NCBI GenBank assembly: GCA_002914805.1 | Contig: JXTB01000193.1 | Span: forward strand, 615,428 to 679,427 | Length of the DNA: 64,000 nt | Reading direction: 5' to 3' | Source of the DNA: Parasponia andersonii | Lineage: Eukaryota > Streptophyta > Magnoliopsida > Rosales > Cannabaceae | In this document: one piece after another, positions 1 to 10,894 of the stretch | How positions within the stretch are numbered: the stretch's first letter is position 1 | Layout: every line of letters starts with the position of its first letter | Program-made: the position numbers and the translations under genes | The notes under the pieces: generated by a model | Databases searched by the model: none | Told to the model about the DNA's origin: nothing | Seen by the model: the letters and a program-made list of their open reading frames with translations, nothing else

Positions 1-467
1 ATTGTATGCTCACCCCCTTTACCTCCCTCCTCAGGTGGTGCTCGGTGCGATCCTGGTGATCAAGAGGACTAAGAAGCCATCCTGATTGCAGTTCGCCTCT
101 TGGTAATGCTAGAAGTTTGAGATCATAGTCTTTGGACTATTTGGATTTTTGTGTTAGCATTGAACCATGATTACTGCTTTCAAATTGTCTGTAAACTTAT
201 GCATGCCTTCCTGTTATTGGATATCTGTGGTGGATGATGATGATGGGTTTTAAAATTAATTTCATGTTTTTAGGTGATCATTCAATCTAGGTTTAGTGGT
301 GTATACGAACTGTGGGAGTGGTTCACGGGATGGAATTCCAAATGTTTTTATTTAAATGGACTGATTTTATAAAAACTAAAACTTTTGACACTTTTCAAAT
401 AAATTAAGGAATTTCCCACCAAGTGAAATTCTCCTTTTGCCACTAGCCCGGGTTTTGGGTCGTGACA
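1..467 (+). repeat. 3' part of a long Ty3/gypsy LTR (D-type)
   Basis: The segment ends in CGTGACA at 461-467, a typical plant gypsy LTR terminus. It contains a pyrimidine tract followed by CTCAG and GTGGT at about 24-38, which has a clear counterpart in the D solo LTR near 20202-20217. The downstream order is also alike, with an 'aagaggactaagaagcc'-like stretch and then AT-rich DNA ending in a CCCGGGTTTTGGGTCGTGACA-like tail. The 5' part lies outside the window. It abuts a TRIM LTR fragment at 471, so it is probably a solo LTR or element end inserted into the TRIM's left LTR. The flanking duplication cannot be checked here. Orientation is inferred from the F-family LTRs, which have the same acceptor-like landmark. 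Confidence 0.6.
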
Positions 468-538
468 GAAATGGGCGGGTTTGGCCCAAGTGGCAAAGCG
501 GACAATATCTGCTAGCGGGGTTCTTGGGCTGTTACAGA

Positions 539-550
539 TGGTATCAGAGC
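539..550 (+). other. TRIM primer binding site (tRNA-iMet)
   Basis: TGGTATCAGAGC lies two bases after the LTR terminus TTACA. It matches the complement of the 3' end of plant initiator tRNA-Met and sets the orientation of the element. Confidence 0.85.
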
Positions 551-603
551 CGGTTCCCGAGTCGATGGTCAGCGGGGACGCTGAACCCTTAAGGGGGGGG
601 GAT

Positions 604-869
604 TGTGAAATCCCACATCGGCTGGAAAGGGGAACGAAGCACTCTTTATAAGGGGGTGGATACCTTTCCCTATCAGACGCGTTGAAATCCGTGAGTTGCG
701 GAGGCCGGGTTGGCCAAGTAACAAAGCGGACAGTATCTACTAGCGGGGGTGTTGGGCCCACCAGGCTTTCCGGGTAGACGCGTTTTGAAAACCGTGAGCT
801 GCGGAGGGCGGGTTTGGCCCAAGTGGCAAAGCGGACAATATCTGCTAGCGGGGTTCTTGGGCTGTTACA
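604..869 (+). repeat. TRIM right LTR with internal duplication
   Basis: The LTR starts TGTGAAATCCCACATCGG and ends CTGTTACA. A segment running from 'CAGACGCGTT' through 'CTAGCGGGG' occurs twice inside it, at about 676-749 and 775-855. The second copy matches the left LTR remnant (472-536) more closely than the first does. The LTR is therefore longer than a single unit and probably carries a tandem duplication or a merged second LTR. Confidence 0.7.
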
Positions 870-2880
870 CGTATGGCAACGTACGAATTGCATATGACAT
901 ATATCTCTACAGCCTAATTTATTGGTTTGACATCCACTACTTTTCATATGCTATTCGTGATTCTTCGTGAGCTCGCCTAATTTTGTATCAAGACTTTCAT
1001 CTTTTTTTTTTAATTATAAAAAGGAAATTTTCATTATTGTTTGCTTCAATACAAGCTATTTAATTACGTCTTAAATGTATATTATTTCATTACTTTGTTA
1101 ATTATGCGGTCTTAAATGTATATTATTCCACTCAAAGCCAAGGCCCAAATAAATTTTTTTTAACCAATTTTAGTATTTCTCTTTTGTTTTCTTTTGAAAT
1201 TAAGGTTTTAACCATAAAAAAAGGGAGGAAAAAAAGTATTTTTAGAAATTGGAATGATATTACCTTGTTGTTTAGATATTTTCATATTTCAAAAGTCAAA
1301 AAAATATTTTCTTTCAAATTTCAAGAAGAATTGAATACTCTAATTATGTTTTATCTTTACATATTTTCATAATTGATATTTTCAAAATAAATTATCATAA
1401 CTATTTCATATTCATGTTACAGCTTGCCTAAAATATTTGGAGAGGATTAAGAATTTTGCTTTATTATAGTTTCGTTCGCTTTTCTACAATCCATAGATTA
1501 CGTTGATTTTTTTCCCCTCTTTCAAGCTTTCTCTTGCAAGTCTTATTTTTTCAGAGTTTTTAGTTAACATAAAAATAGAAAATAGAGATAAAAGAGCCAC
1601 TAGACAAATTAAATTTGAAGAAACTATTTAATCAGAAATAATTGTTTACTGAGTTGATTTCTAGATTCCATCTTTCTATTTTATTTTTTCATTAATTTAT
1701 AGATTAATGTAGAGATTTAAATAATTTCTTAATATAGAGATTTAAATAATTTTCGCAATAGCCATTTTCTATATTATATGTAATTATGAATTATACATTT
1801 ACACATAAATTCAAAAATAAATTTAGACCTTTAAGGTCTAATATAAAGAATTAACCATGTTTTTGCCTCAGGGCTCATTTTTAGTTGAGTTGGCTTGGTG
1901 TGATTTGATATATTATTGATAAATTTGGTCTTAATTTATTGGAGACTTCTATTAATTATGCAGTGTAAAGCCAATATCTGCATTTGCATTCTGGTAGAGT
2001 TGGTGTTTAGATGAATTCTTTGAAGAATTTTTTTTTTAATTTAGAAAACCTTTTTAAGGAAGTATGAACCCACTAATTCTTCTAGGAGTCTTTTTTAAGA
2101 CTTTTATTTCAAGAAATAAAATTATCTCATACGAGCCCCATAATATTTTCATGTGATATGTATTCGACATATGATCCTTTTTGAAATTTTCAATTTTGGT
2201 GTCACTATATCATATTATACTTAAATAAGGGTCAATTAACAAAAGAAGCCTCTTTTAAAATATATATTTGCAAAAAAGGCTATGTTTTTAATGTAGTTGC
2301 AAAGTAGTTTTTTTCGAAAATATTCGACAATACTCAACTACGTATTCGATTATGATCAATACTATATTTGAGAGTATAAAAAGACGATTTTGTAAAAAGT
2401 TTTAAAACTTAGGTCTTTGTTCAAAATTCACTTTCAAATAGGTCATTTCTCTAAATTTTTTTAAAAGTAAATTGGTTATCGAATGTACATATATACAACT
2501 TATATATATATATATATATGGGTATTAATTTAGAAGGTATTTTTTACTTTCATATTGTTTTACTCAATCAAAATTCATTACACATGTTCTAAAAAAATAA
2601 AAAAGAAAAATATTAAATATTAAATAATAAATTTTTATTTTTATTTTTTTAATCACATAAATTATAGTAGTTATTGTATAATGGTCTAATAACTAAAAAT
2701 AAAAATGCCAACCTATTGGATTGGGGTGGGGGGTAGATGTTGTCCTGCCCCATTAAAAAACGAGACCGGTTCTCTTTTTGATCTGGACTGTTAATTGATT
2801 TAAAGAAGAAATCGAATGGCTAGGGTAATTAGTCTAGATTAAATAGATCTATATTATTTGTAGTCTAGGCTATAAGGGTA
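870..2880. other. AT-rich intergenic DNA, no gene seen
   Basis: No protein-like frame, RNA gene or element terminus could be recognised. Small direct repeats occur (CTTAAATGTATATTATT near 1071 and 1111; AGAGATTTAAATAATTT near 1713 and 1737). A TA microsatellite sits at 2501-2519. Short open frames here have no recognisable composition or motif. Confidence 0.5.
2501..2519. repeat. (TA)n microsatellite
   Basis: Uninterrupted alternation of T and A over about 19 bases inside AT-rich intergenic DNA. Confidence 0.9.
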
Positions 2881-2948
2881 GTGGTTATGGCAACCAGTTG
2901 TAAAGCTTATAGACTCTCTCTAACCCTTCAACTGGTTGCTTGCTATAG

Positions 2949-3088
2949 TTTATTTTCAAGAATTTTTTTCTCGAACGACCGGGAGAAAGGGCAGTGGAGA
3001 AGATTGTTCAAGAGGATTTTGGTGGGCATTTTCAAGTTGTGGTTCAAAGGCCATTTGCACCTCTACTTGTTTGGAGGTCCCTCCCCAG
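2949..3088 (+). pseudogene. possible exon remnant ending at a splice donor
   Basis: One frame is open from just after an in-frame stop at 2946-2948 to 3088. It has protein-like composition, including VEKIVQEDFGGHFQVVVQ and RPFAPLLVW. It ends exactly at CCCAG|GTAAGT, a near-perfect plant splice donor at 3088/3089. Pyrimidine-rich DNA followed by AG precedes it (2947-2948, or TTTTCAAG at 2953-2960), so an internal exon is conceivable. I do not recognise the family. No neighbouring exons were found, and two overlapping frames are also open, so this could be chance. It may be a captured gene fragment or the remains of a host gene. Confidence 0.2.
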
Positions 3089-3187
3089 GTAAGTTCTAAT
3101 ATTTTTTGTTTTATTATTTTTCGGTAGATTAAGTCCCTCCCTAGGCAAGTTCTAATTATTTTGTTTTATTAATTTTCGGTAGATTAA
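3077..3187 (+). repeat. 56-bp tandem duplication carrying a splice-donor site
   Basis: Two adjacent copies (3077-3132 and 3133-3187) run from GTCCCTCCC through TTTTCGGTAGATTAA. The first has the donor-like CCAGGTAAGT. The second has CTAGGCAAGT, so the GT is lost. Confidence 0.8.
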
Positions 3188-3189
3188 GT

Positions 3190-5150
3190 CATAAGAAATC
3201 GTGGTTTTAAGATCTGGAATGTGGGTTTTTTGGTTATCTGAAGAAACTATGGTTTAGTTTCCTTTGATTTTGATCGGCATTATTTACTTGGTAAGGTTGA
3301 TAGAAAGAAATCATCTTTGCTTGTGTGGGTAGTGGGAACCCTAATTTTTGAAATTGCATGTCTATGATTGAGTGCATTTATAAAGCTGTTAGTTGTGAAC
3401 ATAAAAGTGGTTCTATTGGTCTGATGTACCCATTATTTGGATTTTGACATTGGCAAATGCTGATATCTAATATGTGATTTAGTGAATAGTGTAATGCTAA
3501 AAAAATGACAAGATTATATGCCACATTTTAAGAGTATAAAACCTTGAACAAAAATAGTCAAAAGATTGTTCTATATGAAAAGGTTTAATATATGATATTT
3601 TGAAGCCAAAATTGACATAGATATAAGATATAGATATAAGATATAGATATAAGATATGCATGTGTGGTTAAGGAGGAGATGATAACTGGATCTCTAGCTT
3701 TTTAACAGTTTCAAATTATTATTAGTTAACTGGAACCTAGAAGATTAGAACCAAAAGAAGTGCTGCCTAACTTCAGGGTAACCAAAAACAGGGAACACCT
3801 ATTTTGGTAATATCAAACATTGTTCAAAAGGTTGTCCATAGGCTTTTCGTTAGTTGATTTGTTGTTGACATGACCTAATTGTGGATTGGAATATGCATTT
3901 CTTGCAATTCCAGTGAGCACAACGGCTTTAACTTTGAATAGAGTTTACAATAATTGTGTTTTTATAGAATAGAGAATAATTCCAAGTGATATAATCACTT
4001 ATTCAAAGAATTAAAAAATGAATTAATAAACCAAGAGAATAATCTTAACAAAGAATCAAGATTTAAAATTACACGTACTTTCCTTTTACTTGTTTGCAAA
4101 AATCTTGTTTGTAGATTATTGTCTCCCGAGACATTCTAACCTTATTTTAAGTTAACTTAATTGACCTTAATTGAAATGATTAGGTACATGTAATTATTGT
4201 TGGTTATTATTTACGAAAAATATGACAAAATCAAAGATGAAAGGAAACATAGAAAATAAAATATTTCCAGATTATAGTTTTTCTTAAAACTTTTAGAATC
4301 TTTGTTATAGTCAAAAAACATACAAGAGATTGTGTACTTCAACCAATGAGTTTTCTTTCCTATATACCAAGTTTGTAACTGCAGAAGTGAGTGAGTACCT
4401 TGATCTTGATCAACTTCTAAGTGAGAATCCAAGAACTTCAATGGCCTTCAATGGTGGCTTCGAGAATTTCTCTTTTTCACTTTTCTATCAGTATTTTTCA
4501 AGCTACCAAATTAATGTTTCAATCAAAACTGAATCAAATCTCACCAAGGGGGGAGGAGTTAAAGACTCCTCCCATAAGAAAGAAATTTGGCCAGCCTAAG
4601 AAAGATAGACTGGCCGAATTTTACTACTATTTTAGCAATATGATAGGTCCTAATGGCACACTCATCAATCCATCACTTTTCTTCCTTTTTGTGTAATTGC
4701 CCAGGAAACTATTTGAGCTCAATTGATCTCATATAGCCTAAGATGTTAATAAAGGTTAGGGACCTAAATGACCTATTTAATTCAAGTTTGTAGACAAAGA
4801 CCCAATTACAATTAACTCTTAATATAAATAGGCTTGTATTATTAGTTATGGACTTATTCTATTAAAAGTTCAAACAACACTCTTGAATTAATAAATATCA
4901 CAAGATACTTTATAAAGCATGACCACAAAAGATTTAGGCACATAAATAGTCATGATACTAAATATTTCTAGAGAGTTATTTCACACATATTTTCAGTCAT
5001 ATCATTGACAGTTAATCTCTTCAAAAGTTCAAAACAATACACAATCACACAACTAAACAAAAATAAACACATATTATGAAAGAAAGAAAGACACATAATA
5101 AACTAAAATAAAACGAAGGGAAACAGTCTAAAGACAATGCAAGTAAGTAC
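3190..5150. other. unassigned AT-rich DNA with two hairpins
   Basis: No gene was recognised. Between 4330 and 4700 the sequence is less AT-rich and holds a perfect 9-bp hairpin (4551-4573, GGGAGGAGT and its complement around a 5-base loop), followed about 15 bases later by GGCCAG and CTGGCC arms. This may be part of an unrecognised LTR or untranslated leader. Open frames at 4330-4696 have no identifiable domain. The left boundary of element A lies somewhere near the right end of this stretch, and no left LTR of A could be found. Confidence 0.4.
3617..3655. repeat. 13-bp minisatellite, 3 copies
   Basis: ATAGATATAAGAT is repeated three times without change. Confidence 0.9.
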
Positions 5151-5157
5151 TAGAAAT

Positions 5158-5820
5158 CCCCCTCCCCTCAAACTTATGGTATGAATTGTCCCTAATGTAC
5201 TAAATATGAATTAATAAGGGAGAATAAGTACTTACTTATCTGATCAAAGGTCGCTCAGTCGGCCTCCAAGGTACAGTAGTCACCATAGTAATCACTTTCG
5301 GCTGACGTTGATGGCAGTGGCAATGGCTAGCAATGGGTAAGTTTTTTTTTTTGAGAAGTGGCACTCAAGCGCCAATACGAGGAAAAGATTTTCATTTTCT
5401 TTTTGGATAGCGCCGCATCGTCAAAAGAGGTGATGCAGTGCCATCATCCAGGATATGGCCATTATTTGGCATCGGGGTGTAAAGTTTCTATTTGTGGTGC
5501 CCCAGAGTGGCGCCGGAGCGCCTTTTTTAACATTCTGAGACATAAATACCTTGGCAACTAGCAAAATTTGATACCGGAGTATCATTTTATGGTGCTAGGG
5601 CATAAAATTTCTATTTGTTGCGCCCCAGAGTGGCACTAGAGAGTCAAATTGAGCTTTTAGAGAGCTAAAATGACAACTCTTCAATTTTCTTACAAGTAAT
5701 CCCCTCTGCCTGTTTATTACTTTGTCTTCAACACAATCACAACAAAAGAACTTTAAAACATACTTCCTTCTTTATTAATATTATAAGCTTTGGTTGCCTC
5801 CTAAGTAGTGCTTGTTTAAC
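5158..5820 (-). other. Element A post-integrase region
   Basis: On the minus strand, the stretch just after the integrase end (5820-5792) reads GTTAAACAAGCACTACTTAG and then GGAGGCAACC, a hallmark downstream of pol in Athila-like elements. Further on (5197-5158) comes CATTAGGGACAATTCATACC and then a G-rich AAGTTTGAGGGGAGGGGG run, again typical of this group. Between them (5340-5650) lie GC-richer blocks with repeated 'GTGGCGCC'-like words. There is no recognisable env-like frame. Confidence 0.6.
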
Positions 5821-5845
5821 ATCCCTAACTTGATATTGTCACTCC

Positions 5846-6095
5846 TCATTGAGGATTGGTCAAGGCAATGGATGATTTAGCTCGATCAAACTCTCCTCCT
5901 AAGTATTCCTTGAGCCTTTTGATATTCACCTTGATTTTTCTAGTCAGGCTCTTATTTTCCACCATAATTGCACCATATAGAGACACATATTTCTCTTTAA
6001 ATGGCCATGGCCATCTTGACTTAAGTTTACCTGGGGAGAGTTTCAAGCAAGATGTACCAAGCACACCTTTGGTCCTAGCTTAAAATGATGATCAC
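5846..6095 (-). pseudogene. pol: Element A integrase C-terminus (fragment)
   Basis: The translation reads PGKLKSRWPWPF, later KVNIKRLKEYLGGEF, and ends in a short acidic tail. This is the characteristic C-terminal end of Athila/Tat-group integrases, a DNA-binding region downstream of the DDE core. The first residues (HFKLGPKVCLVHL) are in another frame, so a frameshift lies near 6060. The catalytic core is absent. The next upstream coding DNA (6100-6460) is protease-to-RT linker, so about 3 kb of pol has been deleted. Confidence 0.75.
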
Positions 6096-6099
6096 CATA

Positions 6100-6460
6100 C
6101 CTCTTTTTTTTCATTCCTCAATTTCTAAAATCCTTCTTATATGGCTTGTGGTGATTGAAGGAGGATAATGAAGGTTCTATGACTTTCATTGAAGGATTGG
6201 ACTTAGAAGAATATTGTGGGGCTTCCACAACAATAGTGTTTCCTTAAGCCTTCTTTACTTCTATATCAATGGGACGAATGATAGAGGCCTCATGACTAAT
6301 CAATAGGGCTTCCTTCAATAAATTATCTTCAATGCTCTCCTTCACCAAATCTATTCTACAACAGTCATTGATGTCACTAGGAGAATCCACCTCTTTGAAT
6401 ACATTGAAAGATATTACTTAGTCCTCCACCCTCATCGTAAGCTCTTCTTTGTATACATCA
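6100..6460 (-). pseudogene. pol: Element A protease C-terminal region (fragment)
   Basis: Directly right of this point the element is broken by B. Reading on the minus strand from 22701 across the duplication into 6460 gives a continuous frame: LPIILGRLFLATKRMVIDV followed by YKEELTMRVED and later FNVFKE. This matches the post-active-site part of Athila-type retropepsin and its linker. There are stop codons near 6400 and 6250. It rejoins the integrase tail at about 6090 without any RT. Confidence 0.75.
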
Positions 6461-6465
6461 ATGAC

Positions 6466-7853
6466 TGTAAAATTACGTAAATCTAGATTAAAAATAAATG
6501 TCAATTTATAGTTTTGTCTTATAAGGTTAAAGTGGAAGATCGATTAATTTTTTAAAATAATTTCATCTTCTTTTAAACATTACTATTCATAATTAAATTA
6601 AAGAAATATTTTTTTTAATGAAGATTTTTTTTACTTCATAATTGAAATTAAGTCTCAAAATAGAAATTAAATTCATACACTTCACAAAAATAAAACAACA
6701 CTCAATTTTTATCAAATAATTAAGTACTTGAAAGTAAGAACATAAAATTGCTTAAAACATTTTATTACAATATGGGATTCAACCACCGCCAACCAACCAC
6801 CAGTAGGAATTATTACTCATTTGAAAAATTTAAATGAATGGAATAAGCTTGCACCCAGTAAGTAGATCTCATGCATGCATTGAATGTCATGTCACATGAA
6901 TAGTATAATATTTAATAAAAACATGTGGGTATATAATATATAGACAACATCATCTTTGCATTTAGTACCTATTTAATCAATATAATGAATGCACCTTTCA
7001 AATAGCTCATGTATTAAACCATACAATTTTTATACTGTACAAAATTTATTTTGTTTTCTAATATTATTAATTAATTTCTTTTACTTTAATAGCGAGTGGG
7101 ATGTAAACTCTTAACGTGTTTTGACAACTCCAACATTAACAAAGTAATAGTATACAAATGATAAAAATAATCCTAATATAATTTATTACCAACTTAGCAA
7201 AAGTTGTCAATTATTCTTTTCTTTTCCCTCTTTTCTTTTGTTTTTTCTTTTTTTCTTTAAAATTACTTTATTAAATCAAATATATAAATATATAATACAT
7301 ATAATATTTAATCTATAATTTAGGCTAGAATTATTAGAAATTTTAATTTTAGTTTTCTTATATCAAGATAAGTGATTACTGGGCTAAAACATTTAAAGTC
7401 AAAATACAAACAAACCATATTAACAATTTCAATTTGGATTCTCCTATTGGGTCAAATTTAGAGCCTAATAACGAATACAATTAATTAAATCCATACTTTA
7501 TTAATAATGGTAGTAATTATATATATTATATTATATATCTAATCAAACTTAAATACATAAATATATACTAACTATTCTATTATCTTATATTTGAAAAAGA
7601 AAATCAGTATCACTTATTAATTTAACATATTAAGAGGTTAATATTAAAATTAATTAAACACTCAATACATTAAATATATGCATAAATTTGGAAATGCATA
7701 TCTTTTTTTTTTTTAGGCACACATGGTTAAACTTGGCTTTCATGTGTATATTCTACTATAACTATCTCCATAAAATTCGTTAGTGTGTAACTACTTAATT
7801 TATGTAAATAAATATAGTAAAATCTTAGGCTAAGTAACAAACTTGATATTACA
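6466..7853 (-). repeat. Element B 3' LTR
   Basis: It starts TGTAAAATTACGTAAATC and ends ACTTGATATTACA. It aligns along its length with 21303-22695, including shared TTAATTAATTTCTTTT and TATATCTAATCAAACTTAAATA segments. The left flank ATGAC is the target duplication. Confidence 0.93.
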
Positions 7854-7889
7854 ATTTGGTAACCCTTTAAAATAATTTCGTCTTTGAAA

Positions 7890-8379
7890 CTACAACTTAC
7901 CAAATAGGTTCAAATATTTAGCTTTAATCTTATCTTCACATTCCCAAGTAGCCTCTTCTATTGCATGATTTTTCCAAATGACCTTGACCAACTTAATTAT
8001 CTTATTACGAAGTTCTTTCTCTTCTTTTTCCATGATTCGAACAGGAACTTCTTCATATGTAAGGTCTTTTTGCAATTAGAGAGGTTCATAGTTTAAGACA
8101 TGTGATGTATCAGCCAAATATTTTCTTAGTATAGAGACATGAAAAACATTATATACTTCAGAAAATCTTGGCGGTAATGCCATTCTATATGGCAAATCCC
8201 CAAGTCGCTCTAAAATCTCAAAAGGTCCAATGTAACGTTGACGTAATTTTCCCCTTACGCCAAACCTCATAACCCCTTTCATTGGTATAACCTTAAGAAA
8301 TACCATGTCTCCAACTAAAAATTCCAAGTCCTTTCGTCTCTTATCCGTATAACTCATTTGATGACTTTGGGCTATTTTC
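7890..8379 (-). pseudogene. pol: Element B integrase C-terminal domain and chromodomain-like tail
   Basis: From the right: SYTDKRRKDLEFLVGD, then GVMRFGVRGKLRQRYIGPFE (the GPY/F-type module), YNVFHVSILRKY, then after an in-frame stop at about 8075 the tail EEVPVRIMEKEEKELRNK and ATWECEDKIK. This is the C-terminal part of a Tekay-type integrase, whose chromodomain-like tail is thought to guide insertion to heterochromatin. Codons directly upstream are at 14970 on the far side of element C. There is one stop, where related elements have Gln, otherwise the frame is open. Confidence 0.88.
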
Positions 8380-8384
8380 ATCTT

Positions 8385-9092
8385 TGATGCAAATGTAGCT
8401 ACTCAACCACATGTGCAAGAGGAGGAGCATTCACGTGGGCTTGGAGGGACTCAAGGGAAGCATTTACGTGATCCATTAAGCTTATCAAGTGGGCCAATCA
8501 CAGGATTTAGAGACAAGAGATGTCTAGTGCATGGAGGCCCGATATAAACCCAAATCAGATCCAAGGGAGCCTAATCACTATGATTAAGTAACTAGAAGAG
8601 TCCAATTGAAGCTAAACACTTCTCTTCAAGTTTTTTTAGGTCTTTTGTATTTTTTGGAAACTTCTTTAATTTAGATTTAGTTATCTTCAGATTTAAATTG
8701 AGGAAAGGATTACCACATGTCAAAATAATATTAGTTTATCTTAAATTAAGGTTAAATTTGACTCCTATATAAAGGAGAAAGCCTTGTACATTTTTAGAGC
8801 TTAATGATCAATAATATTGTGAGTTATTCGTGTTTTCTCTTCATTCTTGAGAAGATTCCTGAACTTATCAGGTTAACTCTTGTGGCGTTCAATACAACTA
8901 GACTTATCCCATTGATTCTTGAGTGGTTCTTGAGGATTCTTAGTGTGGTGTCTTTAATTTTTCGTAGTTCTTGATTTGTATCTTGTTAGGTTACGGGTCA
9001 AGACTCAACAATCTTATGACTTGGTGATCCTGGAGTTCGAATTCCATAGTAGGTGCTGGGTTTCGTCTCAATTGTTGGTGGGGTTTATATTA
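8385..9092 (+). repeat. Element C 5' LTR
   Basis: It begins TGATGCAAATGTAGCTACTC and ends GGGGTTTATATTA, where the final CA has become TA. Compared with the 3' LTR it lacks about 43 bases near 8525. A TATA-like box (TATATAAAG, 8766-8774) precedes the 'GAGCTTA' stretch where transcripts probably start. Confidence 0.92.
8766..8774 (+). promoter_or_regulatory. TATA box of element C 5' LTR
   Basis: TATATAAAG stands in the same place in the C 3' LTR (14638 onward) and in the K LTR (47041 onward), which supports a conserved promoter element. Confidence 0.55.
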
Positions 9093-9094
9093 TT

Positions 9095-9106
9095 TGGTAT
9101 CAGAGC
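9095..9106 (+). other. Element C primer binding site (tRNA-iMet)
   Basis: TGGTATCAGAGC begins two bases after the 5' LTR. Confidence 0.88.
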
Positions 9107-9623
9107 TTAGGTTTCAAGGTAATTTTGAATTATCCTTTACTTTCTTTACTGTTCCTTTGATTCTTTAGTCAGGGTCACAAAAAAAAAAAAAACAAGAGGA
9201 TCCGAAAAAAAAATCCTGTGTCAATCTTGTTTCTTACTTCTCAAACTCCTTTTTGCCAAAATCCCATGCTTGAGTGTGAAAAATCATAAAAATTTAGGAG
9301 AAATTGTGTGAATTTTTGGGTATTGCTGAAACCGAAGAATTCGTATTACTCATATTTCTTTCATCAGTTTCTTGAGAATTGCTTGTGAGTTTCTTTTTTG
9401 ATTTTATTTGGTTGCTTATCATATTGAATTGCTACTAGAGTATTCTTGAATCTGATTAAGAGTGAAAAGAAAACATAACAAGTGAAAAAAGGCAAGAGTG
9501 GTGAGAACATAAGAGGATAAAAGCCATTGAGTGTCAAATACGAGAGTGAGTGAATCTTTCTGAGTGAAACACGAGAGGAAAGAGTGCTTGTGAGGCCCTA
9601 ATCTTGTTTTTGCAGATTTCAAT

Positions 9624-10894
9624 ATGTCATGCAATCAAGAAGGTAATACAACCGAAGAGGTACAACAACCAACTATTCCAAACTTACAATTACAAGTGTT
9701 GTTGGGGGAGATGAGTTGAATGATGAGAGCTAAATTAGAACCAATTCATGAGAAGATTGATAGGTTGGAAGGAGAAACAGCCACAGGTCAGCCTCAAAAT
9801 GCTCCCATTAAGCAACCACCTAGGCGGGTACAACTAGAGGAGCAATGGAGTGATGATGAAGATATAGAGGAATGGGAAGAGATAAATGAACCAACAATAA
9901 ATAGGGACAGGTTTAGGCCTAGTAATAGGAATAGAGAAGTTAGAATGGGTAGGCTTAGGCGAGATAATGACTTGGGAGGTATTAAAGTGAAGATTCTATC
10001 CTTCCAAGGTAAAAACGATCCTGAAGCTTATCTAGAGTGGGAGAAGAGAATGGAGATCGTCTTCGATTGCCACAACTATTCTAAGCTTAAAAAAGTAAAG
10101 CTTGTTGCAATCAAATTCATTGATTATGCTATTATTTGGTGGGATCAATTGTTGAAGGAAAGAAGGAGAAACTAGAACGCACTGTTGAGGCATGGGACAA
10201 GATGAAAACAATCATGAGAAGATGTTTTGTTCCAAGCTACTACCATCGGGAGCTGTACAACAAGTTGCAGTGACTAACCAAAGGATCCAAGAGCATAGAT
10301 GATTACTACAAGGAGATGGAGGTTGCTATGGTCCAAGAAAATGTAGAGAAGGACAGAGAAGCTACCATGGCTAGATTCTTATACGGTCTGAATAGAGAGA
10401 TAACGGACGTGGTAGAGATGCAACATTATGTAGAGCTGACAAATATGGTGCATCAATTTATCAAAATTGAGCAACAATTGAAACGAAGGAAATTTTTTAG
10501 GAGGGGACCAAGCTCAGCTCCTACAAACTCATGGAGATCAGCCCTTAAACGAGACGAATTTCCATCAGCTAAGCCTAAGTCTGAGTCTTCTAAGGACACA
10601 AAACAAGTTGCAGCGCCAAAAAAAGGTAGTACTGAATCTACCACTTCTAGAAATCGTGACATTAAGTGTTTTAAATGTCAAGGTAGGGGTCATATTGCTA
10701 GCCATTGTCCGAATAAAAGGGTGATGGTGATTAATGCTCAAGGGAAGATTGAGACAGATGATGAACGAAAAGATGAAGAAGATGACATGCCACCACTTGA
10801 AGATGATTATGAAGGGCAGTGTGCTATAGATGGAGAATCATTAGTGGCAAGACGAGCTCTTAGCGCGCAAGGTAAGGAAGAAAACAACAACTAG
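9624..10894 (+). pseudogene. gag: Element C gag (broken)
   Basis: The frame starts at ATG 9624 (MSCNQEGNTTEE), which K shares at 48284. It encodes the capsid/nucleocapsid precursor: an acidic N-terminus, the core with GKNDPEAYLEWEKRME and YAIIWWDQL, a helical middle (DREATMARFLYGLNREI), and a CCHC zinc knuckle (CFKCQGRGHIASHC, about 10669-10710) that would bind element RNA. Lesions: a stop at 9717-9719, a one-base loss near 10173 that shifts the frame, a stop near 10271, and a stop at 10892 before the protease. The pieces are at 9720-10175 and 10316-10894. Confidence 0.9.

Larger units (their letters stand above)
471..869 (+). mobile_element. TRIM (terminal-repeat retrotransposon in miniature)
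   Basis: This is a very small LTR element. A truncated left LTR (about 471-536, ending GGGCTGTTACA) is followed after two bases by a primer binding site (539-550, TGGTATCAGAGC, complementary to initiator-methionine tRNA). Next come only about 50 bases of internal DNA, a G-rich polypurine tract (590-602) and a complete right LTR (604-869, TGTGAAATCCCACATCGG to GGGCTGTTACA). There is no coding capacity, so mobility would depend on enzymes of other elements. The left LTR is cut by the LTR that ends at 467. TRIM-like repeats starting TGTGAAATCCCACATCGG are widespread in dicots. The family name is not certain. Confidence 0.8.

Noticed and set aside
348..947. 199-codon minus-strand open frame with repeated NSPRTPLADIVRFATWAKPA
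   Set aside because: It is the complement of the TRIM LTR and its duplicated unit; the repetition comes from the LTR, not from a protein.
5358..5561. 67-codon open frame beyond element A's pol
   Set aside because: No domain was seen; it lies in the post-pol non-coding region of an Athila-like element and an env-like gene would be much longer.
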